Assembly: GCA_015501595.1 (NCBI GenBank)
Contig: JADNRX010000281.1
Location: 1 to 64,000, forward strand
Source of the DNA: Hymenopellis radicata
Lineage: Eukaryota > Basidiomycota > Agaricomycetes > Agaricales > Physalacriaceae
DNA: 64,000 nucleotides
Reading direction: 5' to 3'
Shown here: in pieces, positions 46,177 to 58,665 of the stretch
Position numbering within the stretch: the first letter of the stretch is position 1
Layout of the letters: each line of letters begins with the position of its first letter
Translations under genes and position numbers: made by a program
Notes under the pieces: generated by a model
Told to the model about the DNA's origin: nothing
Seen by the model: the letters and a program-made list of their open reading frames with translations, nothing else
Databases searched by the model: none

Positions 46177-49100
46177 CTAGCTTGGTACCTCGACTTCTTC
46201 TATGTTGATATCGTACTTGAAAGACGCTGTGACCTTAAGTCTCAACTGCTCCTCCACCAGTGGGCCTAACTCGTTCAGCCAGTCCGGATCTACCAATTCC
46301 TTGGGGAATCCAGAGGGACAGGCCCTTGTGGATGTAACGCGTTCTCTCAAAGGAGGCCTGGTTCGAGGTATAAGACGCGGTCCGCGTTGCAGGACAATGC
46401 TGCCTGTCATCTCCCTGGCACTATCCACCAAATTCATGCAATTTTCCACTCGGCGGCGCCATGGGAGCCGCCTGCAGCGCAAGGTCGTCACATTGCTACC
46501 TTCCTCGCGCTCGCTCTCGTCGGAGCTCATGCCATCATGTCCCAGTACAAGAACAAGGTCGATCATGTACCTCCACACTTTCTGCGCAAGCACGTTGGTG
46601 GTCCTCGTTGCGGCATCATACATCAGGCATGACACGCGAATGCGCGCGTCATGTTTCTGAGTCTTCGTCAGTCCAGCATGATAGCTTGAGGTCTGAATAC
46701 GCACCACATGTCTCCGTGAATACCGCCTGTGGTATCGTCCTCCATATTCTACCTTGTCGGCTATCAGGCGTCTACATATGTCGCTTGCAGTCGCGTCGTC
46801 AATATCATGACCCAGTAAGTCCACTCTTTTACGCAGCTCGGACCGCACACAAGTTTCGAATTCGAAGGTTTTCCTCAGAACGCGCTCTAATAGAGATCTA
46901 ATGAGCTTGTTGTAGTCATTGGCGGGGTTAGTTGTGTTGTATTTCTTGCTCTTGTGGTCTGACATCTTGTTCAGCTTCTTCTCTATCAGGCCGCGTATAA
47001 GGTGCCGTGCCGCGAGATTCCACTGGTTATCAATTGCTTCCGTCCCGAAAGAGACGTCAAGCCCGAAGTTGTCTGCAGTGGGTCCATCTCCAGAATTCGC
47101 GTCGAACTTTGCCACAGTTTCTGGGCTGGGCTGGATACTGTAGACGATGTCCTTGATATGTTCTACTTTGAACAACATCTTCACGATGTCCCGAACGAGC
47201 GCCTGGAACCCCTTTAGAAACCTGTCCAATGAACGGGGTTGAATCTCACCAGTCGCATATCCCGCGCAACAGTTCTCTTAATTTGACGAGGTGTTTTGAC
47301 CTATTGGGTGAGGCAATGACTCAGGCAGGCTTCTGAGGAGAAAGGACATACCACTGGCTTTTTACGCGGATGGCCACTTCTCGTGACATCGTCGCTCTCC
47401 TCAGAATCGCTCGGACTGCTGCCTGGACTGCTGCCCTGAGAGCCGCTCGGAGAGCCGCTTCGCGCCCTTGAGGAACTTGGGTTCGGGGACTTGGACTTGG
47501 GTTACAGGATTAAGAGATGGCACACGAAGTATACTAGAATATAGCCACGTACACGTCGTCTGGTACGGCCTTTAGGTGCATCGCCCGATCGTCCCCCGTT
47601 CATGCCATGGCCATCGCCTTCAGCGTCCGCTTCATGCCCATCTGTCGGGGCATTGCTCCTAGAAGGGCGTTTCGACGAGCGGGATTGCTTGACCTGAATA
47701 GCTTGAGAAATGGTACACGCGTGTCAACGAAACGTGGGACGTACAGATTGTGCATCCGTTTCCGCCATCGCCTCTTTTGCGGCTTGCACGTACGGAGCTA
47801 TGACGTCCGAAGCTTTGAGGCGGCTTGGCCCATTGCGCGGTCCTTTCACAAGATCGATCCAACGCCGCCCAAATTTTTCAGGACTTGCCGGAGGCGTTGG
47901 GGTTTGAGAGGCTGGTAGCTGCATGCCGATTGGTGAACACAGAGAGATTTCAGACGATTCATCATACTTACCTTGTCTTTCAAGATAGCAAGCTCCTTTG
48001 CTAAGGCCTGTCTCTGTATCTTGGCCTCCTAATTCATGGTCATTACCACAGTCCCGATAATGTTGGAGAAGATACATACGTCTAGTTCGCTCTGCAGCTC
48101 CTAGATTTTTGTCAACTTCTCTTGCAAAGATAGGTGTACACCTCGCCTTACCTGATTACGCTGAGCTGCCGCCATCTTGTCGGCCTACCGTACCGGTTAA
48201 ACGGTGATGACGGATATGACAGAAAGACACACCTCGCTCTTCCGGAGGTTTTCCTGGGTAAGCTTAAGCGTGATCGACTGCGCGCTCTACAGTCATCCGT
48301 TAGAGGGGAAGCAATACAATGGCATGTGCAGCATACGTTCTGCTCTTCGGCAGCCTTGTGGCGAGCGGCGAGAATCTCGTGGGCCTCTCGCGCCTGCTTC
48401 TTCTCAATCTAGAGACAGATGAGATATGGGTTGACAGATGTCAAGGAATAACGCACTTCCAGCGCAGAGCATGCGCGGACTTGTTCGTCCAAGTCACGGC
48501 GAGACTGCTCTTGCTGTTCCTTTGACGCCCGACTGAGGTTGGTCTTATTGACAAAGACTGAGGAATGAGGAGCACAGATGCAGTATATGGCTTACATGCT
48601 CGATTTCAAGGGTCTCAAAACGGATCTTTAACGCGTTGTGGGAGGCCTCGTTGCTCGTGAGGTCCTGGAGGGATTGTCCCTGTAATCGATTAATGCGTTA
48701 AAAATTGAATGGGGCACGGCAAGCACAGCACACCTTTTCCTTTTCGGCGGCTTCGTGGCGAGCGGCGAGTTCCTCGTAGGCCGTTCGCGCCTGCTCCTTC
48801 TCAATCTAGAGATAGTCCGTAAGAATGAGATATGGGTTGACGTATGTCAAGGAATAACGCACTTCAAGCGCAGAGCATGCGCGGACTTGTTTGTCCAAGT
48901 CGCGGCGAGACTGCTCTTGCTGCTCCTTCGATGTCTGCAGGAGTTTCGTCTGATTGAAAGAAGTGAAAAGTTGTGACGGGGACCAGGATTAGGTTGAATA
49001 ACTTACGTGCTCATCTTCCAGGATTTTCAGGCGACTGTCCAGTTTGCTATTGGCGACGTTACTTGCTTCGAGCGCGTGTTGAATGCGCTCGAGGCCGGCC

Positions 49101-49857
49101 TGACGACGAAGCAAATAAGAACTTGATACACTTCAAACCACTTTGACACGCTCACTTGTCTTTCCTTCAGAGTAGCCTGGAAGGAATCAGCACGGAATGT
49201 ACAGATGGCGGTGGAAATGACTTACCGCAATCCTCTCGTTGTCTCCAAGCAGTACCTGCGCCACACAAGTCAGTCACTAGAAGAGGAATGCACGTTTACC
49301 AAACGTACACGTTCCTGTTCTTGATAGCGATGATGGATCGCCTCGACCTCGCGCAGCGAATCGCGAAGAAGAGACTTGAGCCTTTCAATGGCAGTGGCAC
49401 GACCTTGCATTTTGGAAATATAGAAGGCGTTGAGGCTCTGCGGAAGAAATCAGTCACCTTTACGAGATAGGCCACTACGACGTGATATACCGTCAAATCG
49501 TCCATTGCCTGTCGCTCCCGTAGCTGGAGGTCGACGTTCTCGGACTCGAGTCTCTGCAACATTTCGGTTAGCCAACGATTCGCGACAGTGCCAGGGCCGT
49601 ACTTCCGCGACTAGTATCCTGTCCCGGAGCGGTTTGATTTCCGCTTCCAGCTCGCGTCGACGATGAGCTTCATGCTGGACTCGCCGATATAGGCGCTCTT
49701 GAGCGCGGTGATCCAATGGACTTGCCAGAGGGTTTGGTTCAAATGGTTCCTCGGGGTTATGTTTCTGATTTTTGTTCAGGAACACTGCCGGGAGGTATTG
49801 GCTCAGAAACGATTCAGAGGGACTCGTCGAAGAACGTGGGGAGGAGATGCTAGTCAT
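46177..49857 (-). CDS. Many-exon coiled-coil protein with conserved C-terminal domain
   Basis: The ATG at 49857 opens a serine-rich exon (49603-49857, 85 codons) that turns into heptad-rich sequence. Numerous small exons continue the coiled coil (RLESENVDLQLRERQAMDDL, RLKSLLRDSLREVEAIHHRY, KEQQEQSRRDLDKQVRACSA twice, in a duplicated exon pair at about 48.9 and 48.5 kb). A proline/serine-rich linker (SGSPSGSQGSSPGSSPSDSE, about 47400) precedes a final 1-kb exon with RRYSRRHVVRI, LGHDGMSSDESEREEG and a C-terminus ending EEVEVPS. The C-terminal part belongs to a conserved but uncharacterised agaric family. That all exons form one gene is inferred from orientation and matching layout in relatives; not every junction was checked. 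No membrane segment is seen. Confidence 0.55.
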
Positions 49858-49887
49858 GGCCGTCGAGTCGGGGAGGCGAAAACTGGC

Positions 49888-49950
49888 GTGATATCCTTTC
49901 ACACAGATGTGATATCCTTTCATACAGATGTGATATCCTTTCATACAGAT
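49888..49950. repeat. Three tandem 21-bp units
   Basis: GTGATATCCTTTCATACAGA is repeated three times just upstream of the start of the coiled-coil gene (the first unit has CACACAG). The repeat stays open on the minus strand but lies before the chosen ATG. Confidence 0.9.
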
Positions 49951-50423
49951 GTGAAAGGCGAGGTACCAGGGAGGAACAAAGCAAGAAAAGAAAGAAGCGA
50001 TCCGGTCCCAGGTTCCTACCTGGTGTTTCTTTCATACCGACACATAAAACTCGACCTCAATGCTCAAGGAGCGGCAACACCGTGGGCGCACAGTCGGGAA
50101 CTTGCGGACACGATAAGCTTGGGCCGTAGATTAGATTACTTACCTTCTTAATAGCACACCTCCATAAGATCACCTCATGTTTCTTTCATCTGGGAACTTA
50201 CTTTCTTACTCACGGTTTTATCCCTTCACACGTGGTATAATAGCACGTCGTGTCTTTCATTCACTTACAATACTTATACTTCTCGCTTGTTGTAGTCTAC
50301 ATCTATCGAAGAACCCATTCGCACACGCACACATCGTCCGAACTCGGCTCACTGCACTCAGAGCAGTTGACATCTCTACACCGCTTTCACGCCAACACCA
50401 ACGCCACACAGTACTTTACCGCA

Positions 50424-51048
50424 ATGGACAACGTACCGGTGAGGAATGCTCGATGACTTCATACGACATCTTCACCGATATTGCTTGCAGACACCGGACT
50501 CGCCAATCTCCTCCCAAGACGTTCGCATTAAGGAAGAAGTGAGGAGCGCAATATTGACCACTAGAGTTGACATCTAAGTCTCTTAGGAAGATGAATTGTT
50601 CGATCTCGACGCAGGAGAACCAATTACATCATCGGCGCTGGCAATCTATCGCGATTCGGGATCCCCAGACTCGGTACATTCTTTCCATTCTCTGGATGTA
50701 GTTCCTTTGATAACCTTACTTCTAGGAATCATCCGACATCACTTATTCTCAAGAAATCCGAGCTATTGTAAGTGGCTATGCTCCGACCTGATGCAGCATA
50801 TCCGTTGACAGCCCTGCGCTTAGGTCGACAATATTCTCGACCTTCATCACGCCCGGTGGGCAGCAGTAAGTGGCTATACATTGTTCTGTGTGCTACATTG
50901 AATATGAACCATCTTCTCCAAGGTCGACGTCGACCGTGTCCGACGGATGAATGTTGTACTGGGGATGATGATGACCATCATCACGACGCTAGCATTAACT
51001 ACGCTACTCTTAGCGTACATTGTTTACGTCACGGTGTCGAAGGTGTAA
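50424..51048 (+). CDS. Small tail-anchored membrane protein, 119 aa, six exons
   Basis: Six exons (50424-50438, 50491-50538, 50587-50673, 50726-50767, 50824-50865, 50923-51048) join perfectly with every intron in phase 0 and of 48-58 nt, each GT..AG. The short, acidic N-terminal part (EEEDELFDLDAGE, SGSPDSESSD) is followed by a basic hinge (VDRVRRMN) and one C-terminal membrane helix (VVLGMMMTIITTLALTTLLL, then AYIVYVTV). No signal peptide is present, so a tail-anchored topology is likely. The family is not recognised; exons this small escape simple open-frame searches. Neighbouring sequence gives no functional hint. Confidence 0.65.
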
Positions 51049-51239
51049 TCAACGATAGGACGGAATGGATTTATAGAGTTGTATAGGAATCGAGGCACAT
51101 GCATGCTCCAGCGAGGTATGTAGTGTACGGGAGGGTTGCATGCCTACCGATTGTGCTCGGTTTCCGTGACGCCTGTCCATCCTTCGTCGTAAGGCGGCAT
51201 CTTCAAAACAAACGCTGCCTACTCACCGAAAGTTCCATC

Positions 51240-51520
51240 TGAGGTATCGCTGCGATCATCGGCCGTTCACGGTAGAGAACCTGCAAGCCTGGTGGGAAAT
51301 GCTGTACCGAAAATCGAAGACGCTCACCGTTATCGCGCCTGTGCAGACCTTGGACATGATGGTAAGAAGCAAGGGCAGAAGGCGTGAGAAAGTATTTCCT
51401 TGCCCGTCATAAAGTGGCCCAAAATGGCTCGTCCGAGTGGCTCGGACAAGCTGATTCAGGGGGGTACTGATTAAACAGGCAATCAATTCTCACGGGTTTC
51501 TCTCTTGTCTACATCCATGT
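51240..51520 (+). repeat. Dispersed repeat R3, inverted copy 4
   Basis: This is the reverse complement of the 19.14-19.35 kb and 56.85-57.06 kb copies. Its plus strand encodes the FTVENLQAWWEMLY motif region (51265-51315). Confidence 0.8.
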
Positions 51521-52009
51521 AAGTTGTTCAGCAATTAGAGGTGCAGCGTCGACTCTCGTTCTTTCAAAAATCACTTTACCCTCCGAATCTTTGAGATTAA
51601 GAGCTTGTCTGCCTGACTTTTGGCAGATAACATGCATCGTTCTCTCACCAGACTATCGTGGTGTACTCACAACATGCTGTCTGAAGACGAGTATGCAGAC
51701 ATTTGGAGATCGCCTTTAGTTCTCCCTTTGTTCTCTGTGAAACGGGTCGTAGGCAGCCTCCCGCTTGTGGAGAGCCAGACACTCTACAACGCGCTACTCG
51801 ACCCATTGGAGCTGAGCTACTATGAGCTATGATCGACGACTTATATGCGGTTCAGCGAATCTAGCTTGAGACGTGATGGTACCACGGCCATTCTGCAGAG
51901 AGATTGACGCTTCGGCCTTGACACGGCTAGACTATTGTTGTCCTCGTCGTCGTCGGCGCGAACAACTCGAAAATTATGCTTCCGCCCACCTGGCATTGAC
52001 GTGGAAGAG
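51521..52009. other. No supported gene
   Basis: A 70-codon plus frame (51620-51832) starts with a non-ATG codon in its longest form and has no recognisable motif. Confidence 0.3.
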
Positions 52010-52554
52010 GGAGAGAGACAAGGGGAAATGAGAGAGGTTCATGGTGGTCAACAAACTTCCACGGTTTTCCTTCTTGCCTTTCTGCTTCCAAGTAGGTTTG
52101 CTGGTTGGGCATCCTAGGTGACAGAACACGTCGGTGATGGCGCGCTGTATATACGGCAAGTACGAAGACTACGTTCATAATGTTATCGACGTGCATTGCA
52201 ACAAAGTTTACATACAATGCCAGTGACTGTAGTTTTCAGCCCGCTATCGATGTTAGCAACGAACATGACTGGGATGTGAACGGTCACTGTAGGTAACTTG
52301 ATGTGCGATCACTTTCTCGTCTTTCAGCCTCGACAACAAAGGAACTCGCTCGTGTCTTATACTCTTTCATAGACCCATCATCGCCCAATCCTCAGCCTTT
52401 CATCGCCCAATGCCCCGACGTTCTCCCAGAAAGACAAAACTTCTCCATCACTGCGCCGTCTGCCGCCATCCTTTACTCTTCGGAAGCAACGAAACCTAAC
52501 ACAGCACAGCCACCTGTCAATCCAGATACTGCACAGCCACCGATGACACCTTGA
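52010..52554 (+). pseudogene. 5' fragment of the RING family with flank
   Basis: This is an inverted copy of 36480-36905, followed by the RING gene start (ATG at 52410, MPRRSPRKTKL). The copy stops before the RING domain. Not functional. Confidence 0.65.
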
Positions 52555-52579
52555 GCAACTTCAATGTCCCACATACTTA

Positions 52580-52925
52580 GGCGTAACTGGTTTACCGCAC
52601 GCTTCGTACGGTATACCCGTACCGTACCGTAAGGCGGCTTGATGTGTGTCTTACAGTTACGAGTACGGTACGGGTCATCGCTAGCGGGACGAGGAGGGGC
52701 ACTGAGCCAAGTAGATATACCCTGCGGAACACAACACGACCAGGCGCGTTTATTTCCATCACCAGACCCGAAGTCCAATGTTCACCGACGCGTCCCCGCC
52801 ACCCGGTACACGGGTGTGTACGGCACCTGAAGCCGTCCCGTAACTGCCATGCCGTATCAGCAAAAACCGGACCCGTAGAGCACCATAAAGTTTACGGCCG
52901 TAACCGTATACGGTACGGTGGAGAC
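52580..52925. repeat. Palindromic CCGTACGG-rich block
   Basis: Words such as GTACGGTA, CGTACCGTACCG and CCGTATACGG are dense at both ends of this stretch, like the inner parts of the MITEs above. I could not find convincing terminal inverted repeats or a target duplication, so it is only a candidate element. Confidence 0.4.
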
Positions 52926-53606
52926 CCCCTACTCCCACAGCACCCTCCCACATTTGCTGGAAATCCAAGTAATAACCTTTCTAGTTCCAAATAAATGTAG
53001 GTCTATACCAATGCTATATTGAAACGATTGTCGTACTCAGCGTTCGAGTTGATTCAACATCCAAAGGCGTTGAATCACCAACATGCCTAATACAGCGACA
53101 GTCGGTAACGAGGCGCAAGCTACGGCTTTCGTCAGTCTCGACCAATGCCGATGCACTCAGACGATGCTCTACTCGCCCAATTGATCCCTCAAGGATCAAT
53201 TGCTCCTCCAGAACGCGTGCCAGCATATGCACCATTTCGTGGCCCGTGCGGCTAGCTCTACATGTCGCGCACGACACCAGATCGCATATAAGCATCTGGG
53301 ATCAGAGGAATTGCCACGGGAATACATGGTTGGTTTCGAGGCGCCCCTTCGCCTATTTCCGATTGCCTATCGTCGTCGATCCGAACTCACAGGCATGGCG
53401 AAACGGTCGAACGTTACTGGTCTTACCTCCATGACCTTGGAGTTACTTGCCCCGCCAGGGAGAGAGATCAAGCGGGGAGTCAAGCATGAGGAAGCCTACT
53501 TATGCGCGGGAGGGGGATGATTACGTTTGAAACGTGGACGTGCGTACTTATGGGTAATACGAAATATTGGGATAGAATATAGCTTTTGATAATGACATGA
53601 AAACAC
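52926..53606. other. No gene seen
   Basis: Frames of up to about 100 codons overlap on both strands (53014-53295 minus, 53200-53520 plus) without family motifs. Confidence 0.35.
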
Positions 53607-56427
53607 TTAAGGGAAACAGTGTCCGGCTGAAGGCTCCTTTAATGCCTGAGCCTGCACCTCGTTCAACCGCTTCGATTCCCCGCTCTCCTCAACCTCACAG
53701 AAATGGGTACTCGGCAGTACCAGTTCTTCGTCCGTGATAATATCGGGATGACCGGGGACCGTCTGAACGACGCGTACCGTCCAGTGTGTTATACCAGCCT
53801 CATAACGCTGACGGACTGGTCGAACCAATTTACCAATGTTCCCATATTCTCCGTGAATAACAACCAACAATCCCGACCACCGCGCTTTGGGTGCCCTAGG
53901 CTCGATTGACTGCGCTTGAATCTCGCGCTCTTTACCTCGCCGAGTGGTAAAGAGACATATGCAGCCCTTGTCCTCGATCCAGCGACGTGTCACCACAATT
54001 TGTTTCCCATCGTTGACGTTGTTAACACGAAGAAGTACTTGCCCTAAACGGGTGTACTCGGTCCAGTGAAAGGTCCCTGCCACTGGCAGATCACGAGGTA
54101 ACTCGGCCGCAGGATCCCAAGTCGGAGAGGAGTGTCGTTCAGGTGGTGGTGGAGGGGTTAAGCAACGAGGTGCTTCCTGTAATCGAATGGGTGCGGCAGG
54201 CGGGATGCGGATCTGTAATCGTTTCCGTTCATACGTTTCGGGCGGAAAGAAAGCAGATTGCTCGACAGTCAAAGGTTGCTTCAGACGCAGCTCCCACTGT
54301 GTCCTAGGCCTACCGTTAACAAGACTGTAGAAATTTAGAAAGAGAAGGCACCTACTCAGGATCTATAACATAATCATAATCAACTGTCACCATTCTCCGC
54401 GGATTGCTTCCCTGGTATGTCGTTATTTCCAGCTGCAGCATCAATCCACTGGGCGTTGACTGATGAATGAGCACGTCGCGAACAATAGCGGGGTATGTTC
54501 GAAATGGATGTCCTGGCTGCATGATAGTGGCTGGTAAACCCAACCACGGCGCTGGACCTGTACACATTCGTCTGGCAATATCATCCTGAGTCAATGCATC
54601 GACTTTCTCAGAATCGACCAAAACGATTGGGTTGCCTTTGATATACCTGGAGAACAGGTCAACTCGAACAACTTTCCCGCTCGGTGAGCCTTTATCCTCT
54701 ATCACTTCTTTGATAGTACCCGAATAGCCTCTGAATCGATGCGCTTCGTCCATGACTCGTACGTGTTGTCCGACAGACCAGCTCTCGAAATGTGCTAGAG
54801 GTTTACAGCGCGTCGCACGGGGGTTGTGGGGCAGCTCTGGGGCGGGAAAGAGGTCGCATGAGTTTGCGTGCACCGTTAACCTCTAGAGATCAAACATTTA
54901 GCTACATCCCGGTCAAAAATATCGATCTCACTTCTAGGAATTTCCTGCTCTTGTTGAGAACGTGGATGGATGACCCTTCTGTGTATTCCACCCACCCTTC
55001 TCGGCCCATGAATGCTCCGGCGAAGACCTTGACATAATCTCCTACAAAGAATACCTTCACCACCTCCAGCCAACCCAGTTGAATAGAAGACCCAGAAGAA
55101 AACATGACGACGCCGTCATGATTAACTTCCTCCACAACGCCTTCCACCATGGCATCGCCCACTCGACGCACGTGTTGGCCCGGTCGGAATACCCAGTCTA
55201 GAATGCAAGGTACGTCTCGCGCAGAGAGCAACGGGTGTTGACTTTGCAAGAAGAACTGTAACGCTCCGTAATCGACTCCTCGAACATCGACAGTAAGCCT
55301 GTTAGACGGGATCATTACCAGAGCAAGGCCATGGACGTAGCGCACGCCATTGAACTCGTATGTTGCACGCTCAACGTCGATGGTTTTGAGGGAAGTGGGA
55401 AATACCCGCTCTGGGTCAAATAAAGAAGACACTGCTGGCCGATATCCACGTTTCCGCTTTAGTGTCCAGGTCGAAGCGTCCGTCAGGTCCAGGTGTGGGA
55501 GAACGAGGACTGCAGCACACGTCGGCGTGGCATAGGAAATAACACCGACTTCGTCTTTATATCGCCCTTTGAGAACACGAACCCATCGCCCGACATAAAA
55601 GTGGGGTCTGACTGCAAGAAAGTTGTTGATGAGCATACCCCACTGCTCCGGGGCAGGGTTGAGGCCACGATGTCTCCACGTTGGTAGCATATGCCGGGCA
55701 CTTGACGCAGATGTGCACGAATATCGATAAAGGGTCAGGAGACACCGACCAGTACAGAGACCGGGGACTGGATGCGAGAACAAAGATCCTGTCATGATCA
55801 CGGCTGGCTGGTAATGTTCTCCGCAAATAGGTAGCGGCCATCGATTCATAGCCAAGCTATAAAGCGACTCGATGCATTAACATTAAAACAGCTGCCAGAA
55901 CACATAAGCTTACCTTACAACGAATGCACCAAATAGGAAAGGTGCTATTAGGCATGAAATGCTCCAGGATGTCGGGCAGATCAGAAATTGGAATCTCATC
56001 TACAATGGGCGCTGAGCGTTGATGTCTTATTGCCGCCTCCCCCTCTAAATACTCCACAACATCGAAAGGTTCGTCTGAGGAGAAAGACCAGAAGATATAA
56101 CCCGGCTCCTGAGCAAGGACGAAGAGAATGTCATGAAGGCGTCCCGCTGGAAGGCGTCTTCGAAGCTTGCGACAGACTGCTGCCTCGTAGCCCACCTTGA
56201 AAGCCATTAGATACAATGATCTCAGAAAAGAGAGATCTTACCTCGGTAGCAATCCGATAAAGAGGGTATAATTGAAAAGGGATAGCTGTAGTATCCACAT
56301 TGTCGTCCACATGCAGCGTAGGAGCGGGAACGGCAGCCCTCGAGTAGCGTCGCAGAAGATCCTCCGTCCAATCCTCCAGGGGATCGCTGGAGCTTGGGGC
56401 GTCGGGTATCCTCGATGTCCCATCCAC
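53607..56427 (-). CDS. Spt5-like protein with tandem NGN and several KOW domains
   Basis: This is a second Spt5-like gene, unrelated in position to the KDZ element. Exon 1 (56242-56427) and exon 2 (55914-56195) hold a first NGN-like domain (LYRIATEVGYEAAVCRKLRR, EPGYIFWSF). Exon 3 (54932-55856) starts with another NGN-like domain (LGYESMAATYLRRTL, PRSLYWSV), then KOW modules (YVGRWVRVLKGRYKDEVGVI with VLVLPHLDL; FRPGQHVRRVGDAMVEGVVE; FFVGDYVKVFAGAFMGREGW). Exon 4 (54356-54882) has two more (WSVGQHVRVMDEAHRFRGYS; TVDYDYVIDPE at its end), and exon 5 (53607-54309) a last KOW-like unit (WSGLLVVIHGEYGNIGKLV). All junctions fit, except that exon 3 is one base out of frame near 55650-55740. A 76-nt GTGCAC..GAGCAG intron there would restore it; otherwise it is a frameshift. 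Role: probably RNA polymerase or nucleic-acid binding, inferred from the fold. Confidence 0.75.
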
Positions 56428-56529
56428 TGCGCGCTCATGATCACTTTCTCCCGCAACAATAAAATCTGCAACTTTGAGGGTAGGCGCTTTGGAACGGATG
56501 AAGCCACTAACCTGGCAGTTCGTTCTCTT

Positions 56530-56805
56530 CTTCTTCGTCCTCTTCTTCTTCGTCCTCTACCTGCGCCTCCACATCCAGAAACCTCTCCATAGTCTGTTGA
56601 ACGGTGAATACCAATAACGTTAACACGAGGTTACGCACCATGGTTGGCTTTACAGCAATATAACTAGAATGGTGAGCACGTTAGCGCCCGAACGACACGA
56701 TGTGAAGACAAGAACAATCTCATTGAAATGTGATATGGATCGCCTCCCTCCCCATCCGTTTTCCACAATCCAGCTTTGGTACATTAATAGAATTCTGACG
56801 TACCT
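56530..56805 (-). pseudogene. Truncated first exon and promoter of the oxygenase gene
   Basis: It is nearly identical to 31960-32250: the ATG at 56641, MVRNLVLTLLVFTVQQTM and the acidic run are kept, but the coding part ends after about 40 codons. Not functional. Confidence 0.75.
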
Positions 56806-57290
56806 GAAAGCATGAAGCAAGGGAGAAAACCGTGGGAATTGATTGCCTGTTTAATCAGTACCCCCCCGAATCAGCTCGTCCGAGCCGCTCGGACGACCCA
56901 TTTTGGGCCACTTTATGACGGGCAAGGAAATACTTTCTCACGCCTTCTGCCCTTGCTTCTTACCATCATGTCCAAGGTCTGCACAGTCGCGATAACGGTG
57001 AGCGTCTTCGATTTTCAGTACAGCATTTCCCACCAGGCTTGCAGATTCTCTACCGTGAATGGCCGCCACTTCGCAGGAAAACGACGGGCTTGGATTGAGT
57101 AGGCGCCGTTTGTTGCCCACGGGATACACTGCTCAAAACGCTTGGCTGCCTGCTCGCTCGTCGTCGTCCACTTAACCGAACTCTCTTCCCAAAAAGTCTG
57201 CTCCGTTGGTCTTTTCCCGATCCAATTTGGTCTTCGTTGAATAGATACTGAGCTGCGATTCCAATCCTCTATGGCCATCCACACCATTCT
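56806..57290 (-). repeat. Dispersed repeat R3, best copy 5
   Basis: This is the longest open version. The minus frame 57287-57015 (MVWMAIEDWNRSSVSIQRRP to KWRPFTVENLQAWWEMLY) has no stop, and a splice donor (GTAAGA) follows the next codons. It may represent the end of a real but unrecognised gene family. Confidence 0.7.
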
Positions 57291-58665
57291 GCCTTTATAT
57301 AGCCGCTACCGTTGTATTTACACCGCTTCCACTCGTACCATTGTTATTACCTGTCTGCCAATTCTATCTGTATATTCGTCGGGCTATCGGGTGCCTACAC
57401 CTCTTTTATCAACCGGGATTAGCGTCAGCCGGGCCTCAGCATCCTTTATCCTTTCGGCAGCAATGTAACTTGTTCCTATAGCCTCCACAACTGATACGCG
57501 TCCTTCCTGGGCAGTACACTTGTTCTGAATCGATGAGGAGAGCAACTTGCGTTCGAGAAGAAATTCAAAAACTTTGGTAGTCCAACGGCCGTGGGGTTCG
57601 AACTGCCCGATCATCTACTCATGTCTTACTTCTTGCTATGGCTCCAAGATGAGCGTGTCGCTTGCGATGGATTATCAAGAGGCGGCGGCGATGAGCGATG
57701 TCCGGGGTTGCGATGCGTGGTGCATCGCGTAAATGCATGTTCCAGCCGCTCTGATGCATGTTATGGCTCAAATGATATTCAACAACAGCATGATCATCAC
57801 GACGCAATTATTACACAGCGACAGCAGATGTAGCTAGCGACTTCAAGAGATGACGAAGTCAACAAGTCTCCCCGCGGGTATTGGACAGAAGACAAACCTT
57901 GAGAAGCAGAGCCCCGCACCCCCCCACAATCATCCCGCATACACTGCAAAAGATAATGAACGTGATTTGGGCTTTATAACCCTCCGCGTCTTCGATGTCT
58001 ACGACATGGGATACATAGTCCATGTCGGTAATGAATGGAGTGAGCGCCGGAAGACGTTCTTGGGCAGTAATCAGTCTTTCACTGAACGTGAGGCCGTTGC
58101 TCCTAAACGCGACGAGAAGCGGCCGCGGGTCTGAAGTGGCTATATTATACACGTAACGCTCGACGGCACTTGAATCCTATAAGAATGTCAATGATTCTGA
58201 CTACAAGCACGACAATGTGAGACGAACCGTAGCGTGTTCGGAGAGTGGGATGGCAATAAAGATGTCCGCAGTGACCCTAACTACCGCGAGGTCCCCGACA
58301 ATCACGGCAAAGAAAAGGGACATGGTTTCAACAAATATTTGGTGGCGCGATGGGTGGCTTTGAGGAACTGAGGCGGCTGTGAGGAACTGAGGCTGAGGTT
58401 CACCTTTTATAACACGTATAATGACCCTTTGTCTTCTCTTTACTCCGGCGTGCCTTCAGTTAACTGTATCAAATCTTTGAGTTCCCCGCTGTGGATATAG
58501 ATACACAAACAGGAATGTCATGCTAACCTGAGTGTCCAATCATGATTGATTCTAAATCTCGGAAGTCATCTCAGCTAACCATCGGCGACAGAAATGGTGT
58601 AAGACAAAGGCTGTCAGGGAACACATCCGCAGCCGTTGCCGTTTCCTTCAAAGCTTTTCTTAATC
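57291..58665 (-). repeat. Duplicated block R4, inverted copy 2 (from 57525)
   Basis: From 57525 it matches 41775-42960 in reverse. The 97-codon frame is preserved (58152-57859). The part 57291-57524 is unique and shows no gene. At 58665 the similarity stops and a RING fragment begins. Confidence 0.8.

Noticed and set aside
46202..46660. A 152-codon plus-strand frame
   Set aside because: It overlaps the leftward last exon of the coiled-coil gene, which has a conserved-looking protein; the plus frame looks like a shadow.
49888..49950. Possible CRISPR-like array
   Set aside because: The 21-bp units are directly adjacent without spacers, and the organism is eukaryotic.
52580..52925. A fifth MITE
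   Set aside because: Palindromic words are dense, but neither inverted ends nor a target duplication could be found by eye.
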